A stretch of DNA of 64,000 bases from an uncultured Clostridia bacterium (GTDB taxonomy: Bacteria > Bacillota > Clostridia > TANB77 > CAG-508). A program made the translations under genes and the position numbers. This document shows, in pieces, positions 10,641 to 19,735 of this stretch (its first letter is position 1; each line of letters starts with the position of its first letter). The DNA is taken from assembly GCA_947573445.1 (NCBI GenBank), contig CANPFR010000001.1:22984-86983 (forward strand). The letters are read 5' to 3'. The notes beneath the pieces are model-generated. The model was given only the letters and a program-made list of their open reading frames with translations. It was not told the DNA's origin and ran no database searches.

Positions 10641-10651
10641 GCATTTTCCTC

Positions 10652-12199
10652 CTAATATTTCACTTCTAATTGTTTATTATCATAAGTTAGAATATTGTTT
10701 TCATAAGATTTTATAATAAAATCGTCCTCTCCTGTTACAATAACTCCTTTTGATTGTGTTCTTAAATCATAATAATAGATTCCTTTTTTAGTAATACTAT
10801 ATACAAAGCAATACTCATTTAACCAAATATAAGATTTTATATTTTCACTTAATTCACAATTTGGATATTGTGGATTTTGTGATATAAAATAAGTACATAT
10901 TATGTTATTATCTTTCGACATTTTCATATAGTAATCATAAATCTTTCCTCTGTTTTTATTTTCTTTTTCTTCATATTTTTCCTTATATTGTTTACAATTT
11001 TCTGCAAACTGTGCTCTTTGAGTGGCTCTTTTAACTTCTGCTTTATAGACATTATCAATTTGAAGCATCGCTATAAATTCTGTATATTGGAAATAAGGAT
11101 TTATTTTAGTTTGGTTTACCCCAATATTATTGTAAATAACAATTCCATTGGTATTGTCATAATTCATTTTAATATCAATTCCTTTATTGGGATAAGATAG
11201 AAAAACAGTTTCTGAATCATAAGTATACTCATCATAATCAGGCCATAAATAAGTTAGTTCATTCATATACTCCAATAATGTATATTCATCCTTTAAAAAT
11301 TTATCAGTTAACGCAAAAAACTCATCAAAACCAGTTTCCTTCGTATTTCTATAAATTGAGATTTCATTCTCCCCAAAAAAAACATAAATATCTTTGGATT
11401 TATAACCAATAATAGTTTTATCCTCATTTTGAAAGGTTGGTGTTCCCAACTCTCTTATTATTATATCATGTTTTTCCCCAACAGTAAAGCCATTTACGAC
11501 TGGTTTTACATAATTTTTTGTGAAAATAATATTATATATTTTGCCACTGATTTTCCTTGTCTCAATTCCTTCATCAAAATAGATATAATAATTTTGGAAA
11601 ATCGTTTCTCTCGTCCCAAAGTTTGTATCTGTAGTCCAATTATTCTGGATACAATTCACCAATTCTTTGGCTTGAATTGCTATTTCTGTCATTTTAATTT
11701 CTTTATACTGACTCAAACTAATTTGAGAATTTCGATAAATAAAATAATCTTCTACACCATTTATCAAAATCTTTTGAATCTTAGTTCCATCACCTATCAC
11801 TCGTATTTCAATTTTTTCTGTTTTGGCATCATCTATCATTCTAAAACTGGTATAATTTAAAAACTTAGCTACTGCATTTATTACACTGTTATAAAATTCT
11901 TCATTGCTTTTTTCATTGTCATATAAATCCATTTTTAAATTTACATTAATATCAGTTGTGAAATTTTCTTCTGTGCTATTTTTGGTTCGTATCAAACGAC
12001 AGCCATAATATTCCAACACCTCTTCAATCGAATTAAAATTTCCTGTAGCAATTGCCTCTTCTTTTTCTTGATTTTGATTTTGTACATTATTTAAAATAGC
12101 CATTAAAATCAATAAAATAAAAGTGAGAATCATGACTGCTACAAAAATAAACATTTTCTTTTGAAATTGATTTTGATTGATATACTTTCCCTTTTGCAT
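10652..12199 (-). CDS. Single-pass exported protein of the T4SS operon, unknown family
   Basis: 515 residues: short polar N-terminus, one membrane helix (about 15-37), and roughly 475 residues outside. The outside part is rich in Tyr, Asn and Ile with alternating strand-like segments and scattered Cys (YYGCRL, ELVNC, ENCKQYK, ITCTYF-like, PNCEL). No enzyme motif is recognised. It lies between two VirB6-like genes with 11-12 nt gaps, so it is made with them and is likely an outside piece of the channel or an adhesion subunit. Confidence 0.6.
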   Translation of the reverse strand: MQKGKYINQNQFQKKMFIFVAVMILTFILLILMAILNNVQNQNQEKEEAIATGNFNSIEEVLEYYGCRLIRTKNSTEENFTTDINVNLKMDLYDNEKSNEEFYNSVINAVAKFLNYTSFRMIDDAKTEKIEIRVIGDGTKIQKILINGVEDYFIYRNSQISLSQYKEIKMTEIAIQAKELVNCIQNNWTTDTNFGTRETIFQNYYIYFDEGIETRKISGKIYNIIFTKNYVKPVVNGFTVGEKHDIIIRELGTPTFQNEDKTIIGYKSKDIYVFFGENEISIYRNTKETGFDEFFALTDKFLKDEYTLLEYMNELTYLWPDYDEYTYDSETVFLSYPNKGIDIKMNYDNTNGIVIYNNIGVNQTKINPYFQYTEFIAMLQIDNVYKAEVKRATQRAQFAENCKQYKEKYEEKENKNRGKIYDYYMKMSKDNNIICTYFISQNPQYPNCELSENIKSYIWLNEYCFVYSITKKGIYYYDLRTQSKGVIVTGEDDFIIKSYENNILTYDNKQLEVKY

Positions 12200-12210
12200 T
12201 CATGCCTCCA

Positions 12211-13377
12211 TTATTTTTTTCTTTGCTCATCAACAGGTTTCAAACTTGCAACATTTTTTAAGTTAAACAATTGCAATATTACTTTTTCAACTTTTGTTAA
12301 ACCTAACAAAAATGCTAAAGCTATCCATAATGACGTTTTCGCAATTTCTCCAGCAGTATACATAAATACAAGATAAATTAATGCTTGAATTGGCTGTATC
12401 AATACATTAACAATCAATTCATTACTCCAAACTGTAAAAGCTTGTGCTTTTCCATCACCAATTTTATCAATAGGATAAGTAATCGTTATAATTGGTGAGA
12501 TGAAAATCAAAAATCCTACTGTTATTACCCTTTTAAAATACATCAAAAAGAATTTTGTTTGTATGTATATCAAAAACCAAAATACAATTGAATAAGCTGC
12601 ATACGACCAACCTGAATATTGGATTAAGTTAACTTCCATCATAGCTAACGTTTCTGTTTCGAAACTAAGTTCTCCACTAGCATCGGCTATGCATCTAAGG
12701 GTATACATCAAATTTGTGCACATATTCCCAACATTAATAATCAAAGCAATAATATATTGCATTAAAAATAACAATACAATACTTTCTACCCACGCAATCA
12801 GCATTTTTTTATATTTTGCTTTATCTGCTGCAATTGTTGATAAAGCCATTCGAATCCCAACATAAATCAAAATCAACAAACTAATCGCCATTGCCATTAA
12901 TCTTAAGATATAATAATATTTGGCAACACTATTTCTAATTGATAATTCAATCCTATCATTTGAAGTAATTTCTTTTTTATAATCACCATTTCCAATTGTA
13001 TAAGTATATGGTTTACTAAAGTTAAAATAATCAATATTAAACAAAGGAATCTCATTAAAAACTGTTTTCTGAATAGTAAATGATTCTCGTACACAAATCG
13101 ACATAATTGCTTCCATTAAGTAAGGAAAAATATTAAAAAATCTAGCTAATATTCCACCAATTGTTCCAAATATTGCAGTTCCTAATGAACTAAAATCAAT
13201 TGTTGTTTCCTCATCAACAAAAGACGTCTTAGACTCTCCAATAATTCCCTCCAAATCTTTTCCGCCAATTGTATCAGACTGAATATCATCTTCAACTGTT
13301 GTTCCATAAGACTTACCACAAAATATGAAATTAAATAAAATCACTACCATTACTAGTGTACTTATTATTTTTTTCAT
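12211..13377 (-). CDS. VirB6/TrbL-like polytopic T4SS channel protein (short form)
   Basis: 388 residues with signal peptide (about 1-25) and about seven membrane segments. It carries the same core as its two larger neighbours: KYYYILRL, 'YVGIRMALSTIAADKAKYK', and 'TYPIDKIGDGKAQAFTVW'. Unlike them it has almost no cytoplasmic tail, ending soon after the last helix. It is the VirB6-like gene closest to virB4. Three VirB6 homologues of different tail length in one operon suggest a mixed channel or alternative inner-membrane modules. Confidence 0.75.
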   Translation of the reverse strand: MKKIISTLVMVVILFNFIFCGKSYGTTVEDDIQSDTIGGKDLEGIIGESKTSFVDEETTIDFSSLGTAIFGTIGGILARFFNIFPYLMEAIMSICVRESFTIQKTVFNEIPLFNIDYFNFSKPYTYTIGNGDYKKEITSNDRIELSIRNSVAKYYYILRLMAMAISLLILIYVGIRMALSTIAADKAKYKKMLIAWVESIVLLFLMQYIIALIINVGNMCTNLMYTLRCIADASGELSFETETLAMMEVNLIQYSGWSYAAYSIVFWFLIYIQTKFFLMYFKRVITVGFLIFISPIITITYPIDKIGDGKAQAFTVWSNELIVNVLIQPIQALIYLVFMYTAGEIAKTSLWIALAFLLGLTKVEKVILQLFNLKNVASLKPVDEQRKK

Positions 13378-13411
13378 TCATAACCTCAAAATCTAGTTTT
13401 TTACTTTAATC

Positions 13412-15404
13412 CTATTGTTGTTGTTGTTTTGCTCTTTCCATTTCAATCTGTTTATTCAAGTTTGTTTCTACAAACTCAAATTCTTTATTCGTTGGCTGAA
13501 TTGCCAAAATAGCTGAATCGCCTCCAACTCTTAATAGTCCTTCTCCTCGTCCGCAAGTAATTAAGAAACCAGCTTCTCCTTCACTCAGCTTAAATACTTC
13601 CTTCAAATACTCAATTTCTGACTTATCTTGGGCCAAAAACAATTTTGTTTCTGATGAAGTAAGAATTGCTTGTGCTTCTGGTTTTTCATAAAAATCTTGG
13701 AACTTTTGCGAAATAACTGCTAATGAAACATTTCTTTTTCTGGCACGTCTTGCCATAGTATTTAAGAAATCAACTGCTTCTGGAAGTGGTAACATCATCC
13801 ACGCTTCATCAATTAATACTCTTTTTTTAGCCGCTTTACTCTTGTCTTCACTATTCTTTTTAACATATTTTTCCCAAACCCAAGAAAGCAATATTTGCTG
13901 AGCAAGAGGCCTTGCAAATCTTTCCTCCAATTGAGAAATATCAAGATTAATAAATGGTACTCCATCTAATAACTCGAAAGTTGATTGCCCATCAAAATAA
14001 GCCATTTGTCCATGCAATTCCCTAACATATTGTTTCATAACTTTTACCAAATAACTATAGTGGAATCGATAATCTGGATTTTGGTTTTCCTGTGCTTTTC
14101 TACAAATTCTTTTGTACCAAGAGCCTATGGTAGGCATTTCCTTTTTAACTTTTCCCAAATAATCCTGGGACATATTGATTCCACTACCATTTGAATTTTC
14201 ATACAAACTTTCTACTGTATTATTAATACCACGACTAACATATTCCTCCAAAACAGATTCTGAAATAATCTGTTTTGTAAGCTCGTTTACTTCTGTACTT
14301 CCTGTACTTCCGTCTTGCCATAGTAAGAAGCCCTTGCGTTACATCTTCCACTTTATTTTCAACACTTAACATGGTTCTTTCTTTCCCTGTGATTTCATCT
14401 TTTATCACTTCTGGCTCGATATCAAAAACATTGATAATCGTCTTTGAATTTGGACTAATAACGACATTTACGCCCCCCAAAGACTCTGCAACAGAACCAT
14501 ATTCACCTTCAGCATCTAGTGCCAAACTTTCAATTCCCATTAAAATTGAGGAACGAGCTGAAAGTGTTTTGATTGTAACAGATTTACCAGCACCAGATTT
14601 ACCAAAAACAATCATATTATAATTTGTTAATTTAGAACTGAAATTATTGTACAAAATTGGAAGACCAGTTTGCTTATTAAAACCAAGTGGAATACCGTCT
14701 TCATGCCCCACCTCTGAATTAAAAAATGGGAAAACAGTCGACATTGCCCTTCTATCAAATGTATGTGATTTATTTAGTTTATTTTCACAAAATGGCATAT
14801 TAGAACGAAAAGCTTCATCTTGCATTGCCCAAGCTGGTTTCACATCAATCAAATTCTTTGACATTTCATTTGACAACAATTCTGTGTATTTGTCTAATTC
14901 TTCCATACTGTAAGCGAATATTGTAGATATAATCGTACTATCAAACAACTTGTTAAACCCTGCTGCAATAGCATCTCTTAGCTCTTCTGCCTCCATTCTT
15001 TTTTGAGCTATAATTCTTTCTCGGTTGATATCTCCTCTATCTTGAGCAACCACCCTCTCAGACTCTAACTCATTAATCGTTCTATTCAAATCCGTTTGTG
15101 AAGTTGATTCACTTACTGGATTAATAAAAACCGATACATTAATGTCACCAAACGTATACATTCCTCTCAAAAATTCTGGGAATGTACACATTCTTGGCAA
15201 AGCTGCAACAATCATACTCCTGGCATATCTTGTTCGTGCTGAAGAAATTTCAATATGATTGGTATAACTTGCATCAATCCCACCTGGTGCAATCAAATGT
15301 TTCAAGTCCTTTTCCTCTTTTTTGAAAATACTTTTGACTTCCTTTTCTTTCTTGGTCTCTATTTCAAAGTCATTTGTTGTTTCTTTCTTTTTGCTTCCAA
15401 ACAT
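13412..15404 (-). CDS. virB4: VirB4-family T4SS ATPase, read through a +1 frameshift at CGG
   Basis: VirB4 powers assembly and transport in T4SS. The first part (15404 to about 14313) has an N-terminal domain and Walker A GKSGAGKS followed by ALDAEGEYG. The second (to 13412) has Walker B VLIDEAWMMLP and 'VSLAVISQKFQDF'. The two lie in different frames: at 14312-14310 the 0-frame codon is CGG and a stop follows 24 codons later, while skipping the C gives MAR-GSTGSTEVNELTK and a product of about 663 residues. Start set at ATG 15404 (AGGAGG upstream) rather than the upstream ATG that overlaps the previous gene's end. The break would remove Walker B, so the gene is either shifted in translation, an assembly error or dead. 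The operon around it is intact. Confidence 0.8.
14309..14312 (-). other. +1 frameshift site CGG-A in virB4
   Basis: Coding strand reads GCA AGA CGG AAG in frame 0; dropping the C gives GCA AGA GGA AGT, Gly-Ser, in the frame that encodes the rest of VirB4. No homopolymer is present. The 0-frame stop comes 24 codons later. Confidence 0.75.
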
Positions 15405-15423
15405 GTTATTTCCTCCTTTTTCT

Positions 15424-16773
15424 TTAGTCTTCTGGCATGTCATTTCTTTTTATGATTTTTCTTCTTGGGAGCTCTGATTCCGTCATCTTTGTTCTAGATT
15501 CTGGATGAATACCTGGATCTGTTTGTGCTCTTGGAACTCTTTTCACTGTTGTCGTTTTTGACTGTGTTTTTGAAACAGGTTTTTTTACTCCACCACTTTT
15601 TTCTGCCACTTTTTCTGCACTCTTATTAATATTTTCCTTTGCCAATTCAAATACCCTTGGATTTAATTGTTCTTCATATTGATCCAATAAATCTGATGCT
15701 TTGTCTTTAATTGCTTGTGTTTTTTCTCTCTCTTTTTGCAAATCTTCTCTTTGCTTTTGTTTATCAGCCTTCAAAATACTATCTGTAGCCATATCAATGG
15801 CTGCTATATTAATTTCTTTGTCTAACCTTTCTTGTTTCTTTTGCAAAACATCTTTTCCTGTACTATATAAAGCGTCATACTGAGCATCTAACGCTTTTTG
15901 TAATTGATAAATTTCAGATTCATCTCTATTATAAGCTATGTACAACAATTCCATTAATTCCTCAGAGTCTAAAATTCGACTTGACACTTGTGACCCCATT
16001 AAACTACTTGATACATTTTGACATCTCGTATACAACTCAGAAAAACACATATTATCAAGCTCTTCCTTTGAATAATTCTCAATACTTCCACCAAGTTCGT
16101 TAATAAAAAATGATACAATTACATACGTTCTTTGTTGTAAAATATTTTGATTTGAATTTAACTTTTCAACATAATTAGTAATATCAACCCCATAATCTAG
16201 AACATTTTGCTTTCTTCTTTTTTCAAAATAAAGTTTTTCTTGTAAAGCTTTGTTATTGGCCATTTTGGCTTGCTCAATTTTTACATCAAGTTTATTAATC
16301 TCATTGCTCACAACATTTACTCGTTCTTTATAACCTTCTACAATTTCTTTTAAATTCAATGTCCTACTTTGCACATATAACTGGATAGGGAACCTCAATG
16401 TATTCAAAAATTGTACAAATCCTTCTTCTACTGATATTTTCTCTTGCTCAGACATCAAGTCATAATTAACACCATTGCATTGTAAAACCATAATATATTG
16501 TGTTTTATTTTTTCGAACAATCATGTTATCAATAACTTCGTCAAATTCCATAAAATCGAAAATTGATTCTTGCGTTAGCTCACCTTGGAATCTTCCATAA
16601 TTTCCTATTTTCTTATCTTGCTTTTCAATTGTTTCTGAATATTCAATTTGTGTAGAGTTATCTTCTGTTTTTTGCTTTTTTGGCTTTATCAAATATAAGT
16701 AAAATAAAACCAACAAAAACATGACAAAAATAATAATCCCAATCATGATTTGTAGTATTGTAATCACATCCAT
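15424..16773 (-). CDS. Membrane-anchored VirB4 N-terminal-like protein
   Basis: 449 residues: one membrane helix (about 7-29), then a domain (about 70-190) with 'FLNTLRFPIQLYVQSR' and the alternating strand/helix pattern of the amino-terminal half of TraC/VirB4 ATPases, then heptad-rich helices (about 150-360) and a Lys/Pro/Thr-rich basic tail. There is no Walker motif. It ends 19 nt before virB4, whose own N-terminus follows, so it may act as a membrane anchor for VirB4. It starts directly at the stop of the PrgI-like gene (TAA then ATG), a sign of translational coupling. Family membership is inferred from pattern only. Confidence 0.55.
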   Translation of the reverse strand: MDVITILQIMIGIIIFVMFLLVLFYLYLIKPKKQKTEDNSTQIEYSETIEKQDKKIGNYGRFQGELTQESIFDFMEFDEVIDNMIVRKNKTQYIMVLQCNGVNYDLMSEQEKISVEEGFVQFLNTLRFPIQLYVQSRTLNLKEIVEGYKERVNVVSNEINKLDVKIEQAKMANNKALQEKLYFEKRRKQNVLDYGVDITNYVEKLNSNQNILQQRTYVIVSFFINELGGSIENYSKEELDNMCFSELYTRCQNVSSSLMGSQVSSRILDSEELMELLYIAYNRDESEIYQLQKALDAQYDALYSTGKDVLQKKQERLDKEINIAAIDMATDSILKADKQKQREDLQKEREKTQAIKDKASDLLDQYEEQLNPRVFELAKENINKSAEKVAEKSGGVKKPVSKTQSKTTTVKRVPRAQTDPGIHPESRTKMTESELPRRKIIKRNDMPED

Positions 16774-17127
16774 TTATTTTTCCTCCTTTGTGTTTTTCTT
16801 GCTTTGGCAATAGGTGTATATTTTACGTTTTTTTCGAAACTTAAAATAACGAATAATAATTTCACTAATTGGCTCTCCACCTATTTTTTTGGTAACTGGA
16901 ATACTAACAATTGTAGGGATTTTAACCGCGCCAACAATATAACCAATAACCGCCATAATGGCCATAATAATAATTCCCACATTTTTCAATGCCAATAAAG
17001 TAAATAACCACAAAAAAATGGCTCCTATTGCAGCTCCTATCGCAGTTGTTATTAATGACTTAATTGAAAAAATATATAATATTCTCGTTTCTCCTTTATA
17101 ATTACGTGGTATATAATACGTCCCCAT
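16774..17127 (-). CDS. PrgI/VirB3-like small T4SS membrane protein
   Basis: 117 residues. It opens with 'YYIPRNYKGETRILYIFS', two membrane helices follow (about 28-75), and the C-terminus has 'EPISEIIIRYFKFRKKRKIY', the pattern of PrgI-family proteins of Gram-positive T4SS, which take the place of VirB3 next to VirB4. AGGAGG lies 8 nt before the ATG. It is followed with no gap by the VirB4-N-like gene. Confidence 0.8.
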   Translation of the reverse strand: MGTYYIPRNYKGETRILYIFSIKSLITTAIGAAIGAIFLWLFTLLALKNVGIIIMAIMAVIGYIVGAVKIPTIVSIPVTKKIGGEPISEIIIRYFKFRKKRKIYTYCQSKKNTKEEK

Positions 17128-17149
17128 AATTCTTCCTCCTTTGTTTTAT

Positions 17150-17554
17150 TTAAAAATTCTTTACAATATTCAAAACAGTTTTCCAAATTCCATATGCACC
17201 AAAAATAACAACACCTGCTACTACCAATCCTATCAATTGTTGTTTTAAAGCAGCTTGTTTATCTGGAGATGAAATAAGATACATAATTCCCATATAAGAT
17301 GCCACTGCAACCATAACACCAGTACCAATCATGGTGAGCAATTTTCCTAATCCAGAAAAATTAGTGGTAATCGCTGTTGTAACATCAGTTAAATCTCCTG
17401 CTTTATCTTTTCCTTTTTGAATAAAAGTTGAAGCATCTCCTTCCATATCTGTTATAAAATCCGTTGCTCTTGTTTCAAAACGATTAAAATAAATTAACCC
17501 CATCAATAAATTCACTACTAATAATACGAATAAAAATTTTTTACCTATTGTCAT
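17150..17554 (-). CDS. VirB2/TrbC-like two-helix protein, first gene of the T4SS operon
   Basis: 134 residues: N-terminal signal/membrane segment (about 7-23), a polar stretch, then two membrane helices separated by 'SSPDKQAALKQQ'. This is the VirB2/TrbC layout (signal, two helices, short basic loop). VirB2 proteins are the pilin subunits of T4SS. It is the most divergent of the seven copies here (PDKQ for PSEK) and the only one transcribed with the VirB4 operon, so it is the best candidate for the core pilin or inner channel subunit. 22 nt from the PrgI gene. A promoter lies at 17666-17694. Confidence 0.75.
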   Translation of the reverse strand: MTIGKKFLFVLLVVNLLMGLIYFNRFETRATDFITDMEGDASTFIQKGKDKAGDLTDVTTAITTNFSGLGKLLTMIGTGVMVAVASYMGIMYLISSPDKQAALKQQLIGLVVAGVVIFGAYGIWKTVLNIVKNF

Positions 17555-17665
17555 CTATTCTTTCCATTAGCTTTATAATGCTAATTTCTCCCTTCTTTTA
17601 TATTTTTTGAAAATCTTGCTTTCTCAAATTTCATTTATTTTAACTTTTTATAGTATTTCAATATT

Positions 17666-17694
17666 ATTATACTTGAAAATAAATCATTTTTCAA
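17666..17694 (-). promoter_or_regulatory. Sigma-A promoter of the main T4SS operon
   Basis: On the minus strand TTGAAA, 17 bp, TATAAT, about 110 nt before the first gene. The upstream flank ATGTTGAAAAA is shared with the promoter at 18761-18789. Confidence 0.75.
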
Positions 17695-17735
17695 CATTTT
17701 TCTTTGATTTTTTCTATTTGTAATCAAAATGTAAT

Positions 17736-17773
17736 AAAAAAATGGAAAAATTATGTAAATTTTTCCATTTTTT
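17736..17773 (-). terminator. Terminator after the 157-residue pilin-like gene
   Basis: Inverted repeat AATGGAAAAATT around a short loop, followed on the minus strand by a T run. It separates the pilin-like genes from the VirB4 operon. Confidence 0.7.
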
Positions 17774-17775
17774 GG

Positions 17776-18249
17776 TTATTTAGTACTATTCAAAGTATTT
17801 CCAAGACTAGCAACAATAGCAACCAAATTTGTGGCTGCAAACAATAATACACATCCTGTTATAATTGGCACCGCCATTTTTTTCATATCAGCTTTCTCCG
17901 AAGGACTTGACCACATATACTTTATTCCGACAATTGTTACAACCAATACAGAAATACCTGTTCCAGCTATTTGAATTAGTCTTATAACGGCATTCAATAT
18001 CTTGGCAATTCTTCCACTACTCCCTTTCTCACTTACTTTATTAACTCCACTCATTTTATCAATTACATCATCAACATCTTGTGATTCTATTATTAAAGTA
18101 TTAGTTTGGTGTGCCCCTTTATCTATTAAAGTATCAGTTCGATGTACCCCTCCATCTATAACAGTATCCGTAGCCAATATTGGAGTTGGTGCCAAACATG
18201 CACAACTCAAACATAAAATGATCAAAATCAATATCTTCCTTCTCTTCAT
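17776..18249 (-). CDS. VirB2-like pilin paralogue with Asp/Thr repeats
   Basis: 157 residues: signal peptide (about 6-26), a variable region with three related segments (VIDGGVHRTDT, LIDKGAHQTNT, then LIIESQDVDD), and the two-helix module with 'MWSSPSEKADMKK' between the helices. The repeat in the mature N-terminus is unique among the seven copies. It is the second gene of a two-gene unit, 23 nt after the 151-residue copy, and ends at a terminator. Confidence 0.7.
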   Translation of the reverse strand: MKRRKILILIILCLSCACLAPTPILATDTVIDGGVHRTDTLIDKGAHQTNTLIIESQDVDDVIDKMSGVNKVSEKGSSGRIAKILNAVIRLIQIAGTGISVLVVTIVGIKYMWSSPSEKADMKKMAVPIITGCVLLFAATNLVAIVASLGNTLNSTK

Positions 18250-18272
18250 AATTTTTTCCTTCTTTCACTTAT

Positions 18273-18728
18273 TTAACTTTTTGTTATTTCTGATACCACA
18301 TTATTTATAAGTTGTAGTATCGTTGTAGCTCCTATAACAACTGCAAACCCAACTGTAAATGTCACCAACTGTGTCTTTATACTTGCTTTTTCTGAGGGAG
18401 CAGCCGACATATATTTGATTCCTAAGTATGTTATCATAATCGTACCAAGTCCAATTGCAACAATTCTGACAACTGATAAAATTGGACCAACTATTTTTTT
18501 TATCAATGTTTCACCTTCCTCGGTAGTTTCTTTTGCAGCATTCCCTGATCCATTAAATTGTTGTACCAATTTTTTCCCCTGTTTCGTTGCTATTAATTTA
18601 CTTTTGGAACTATCAATTTTTTTCACCAATACCTCATCTGTTGTGGCAAATACTTCGTGGTTTACCAAAAACATTCCACTTAAAATCAATAACATAACCG
18701 CAAAAAGCACTTTCAATCCTCTTCTCAT
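18273..18728 (-). CDS. VirB2-like pilin paralogue
   Basis: 151 residues: signal peptide (about 7-29), polar mature N-terminus of about 55 residues rich in Lys, then two helices with 'MSAAPSEKASIKTQ' between them. Same family as the neighbouring copies. It has its own AGGAGG site and a consensus promoter 33 nt upstream, so it can be expressed apart from the VirB4 operon. Confidence 0.7.
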   Translation of the reverse strand: MRRGLKVLFAVMLLILSGMFLVNHEVFATTDEVLVKKIDSSKSKLIATKQGKKLVQQFNGSGNAAKETTEEGETLIKKIVGPILSVVRIVAIGLGTIMITYLGIKYMSAAPSEKASIKTQLVTFTVGFAVVIGATTILQLINNVVSEITKS

Positions 18729-18760
18729 TTCTGCTCCTCCTTACTTTTTCCCTTATATTT

Positions 18761-18789
18761 ATTATAGCGAAACTTTTTACTTTTTTCAA
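18761..18789 (-). promoter_or_regulatory. Sigma-A promoter of the two-gene pilin unit
   Basis: Minus strand TTGAAA, 17 bp, TATAAT. Flank ATGTTGAAAAA matches the promoter of the main operon at 17666-17694, which suggests coordinated use. Confidence 0.75.
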
Positions 18790-18836
18790 CATTTTTATAA
18801 AATATTTTTATAAATTACATATTTTTTGATTCCAAA

Positions 18837-18862
18837 GCAAAAAAGCTACAAAATGTAGCCTT
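18837..18862 (-). terminator. Terminator after the 131-residue pilin-like gene
   Basis: GGCTACA-TTT-TGTAGC hairpin followed by a T run on the minus strand. Confidence 0.75.
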
Positions 18863-18875
18863 CTTCTATTCCATT

Positions 18876-19540
18876 AAATTTTTTCTCCTATCCAGTAACA
18901 ATATTTTTATTAGCAAAATTAGCTATTACTTGTAAAATATTTGATGCAGCAAATAATACAATCGCTCCTACTATCATTCCTGTCGCTGATTTTTTAAATT
19001 CTGCTTTCTCACTTGGTGCCGCTGACATATACTTGATCGCTATGTAAGTCAACATAATAATTGCAATTCCTGTTCCTACAATTCGAATTACATTGATTAC
19101 TGTTCCCACAATATTTTGGGTCGATTTTATTAGTCCACCATCTCCTACATTATTCCCCCATGAATTCTCAGCATTTCCTATTTCGTCCACTGGTTTCCAT
19201 TCAGCTAATGATATTGTTTGTAGTAAAATTATACAACTTATAAAAACTATTATATATAATAATATTTTTGCACAATTTTTCATTTTTTCTCCTATCCAGT
19301 AACAATATTTTTATTAGCAAAATTAGCTATTACTTGTAAAATATTTGATGCAGCAAATAATACAATCGCTCCTACTATCATTGCTGTTGCAGACTTTTTA
19401 AATTCTGCCTTTTCACTTGGAGCAGCTGACATATATTTGATTGCTACATAAGTTAGCATAATAATTGCAATTCCTGTTCCCACAATTCGAATTACATTGA
19501 TTGCTGTTCCCACAATATTTTGAGTCGACCCAACAATTCC
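18876..19540 (-). repeat. Tandem duplication of a pilin gene unit
   Basis: The segment at 18876-19130 repeats at 19283-19540. The 3' ends and the following GGATAGGAGAAAAAAT (ribosome site plus start region) are the same. After the lower copy the same string leads into a decayed start (TTTAATGG instead of TGAAAAAT), which looks like the stub of a further copy. Confidence 0.75.
18888..19283 (-). CDS. VirB2-like pilin paralogue (near copy of the next one)
   Basis: 131 residues: signal peptide ending near SLAEW, a short mature N-terminus, and the two-helix module with 'MSAAPSEKAEFKKSATGM'. From 'STQNIVGT' to the end it is almost identical to the 145-residue copy at 19292-19729, and the last ~95 nt are identical at DNA level, including the shared ending NIVTG. 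AGGAG lies 7 nt before the ATG. A recent tandem duplicate. Confidence 0.75.
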   Translation of the reverse strand: MKNCAKILLYIIVFISCIILLQTISLAEWKPVDEIGNAENSWGNNVGDGGLIKSTQNIVGTVINVIRIVGTGIAIIMLTYIAIKYMSAAPSEKAEFKKSATGMIVGAIVLFAASNILQVIANFANKNIVTG

Positions 19541-19729
19541 ACTTTCTCCGTTTTCCTTCCAATTATCAGCTTCTTTCAAATATGTTACTGCTGATTTTGA
19601 GGTTGTGTTTGATGGTCCTGCCGCAAACACTTTCGATGTATTTAAAACCATAATACTCATAAAAAGAATTATCATACAAAATACTTTTAAACTTTTTTTC
19701 ATTTTTTTTCCTCCTTTTATATCATTCAT
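19292..19729 (-). CDS. VirB2-like pilin paralogue
   Basis: 145 residues: Lys-rich start, signal peptide (to about AFA/AGP at 35), Ser/Thr-rich mature N-terminus, then 'STQNIVGTAINVIRIVG' and the two-helix module with 'MSAAPSEKAEFKKSATAM'. Nearly the same module as the 131-residue copy 9 nt away, but a different mature N-terminus, so the duplicated genes differ mainly in the part expected to be exposed. A second possible start lies 9 residues in (MKKSLKVF), better placed behind AGGAGG; the shorter start is likely. Confidence 0.75.
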   Translation of the reverse strand: MNDIKGGKKMKKSLKVFCMIILFMSIMVLNTSKVFAAGPSNTTSKSAVTYLKEADNWKENGESGIVGSTQNIVGTAINVIRIVGTGIAIIMLTYVAIKYMSAAPSEKAEFKKSATAMIVGAIVLFAASNILQVIANFANKNIVTG

Positions 19730-19735
19730 TATATT

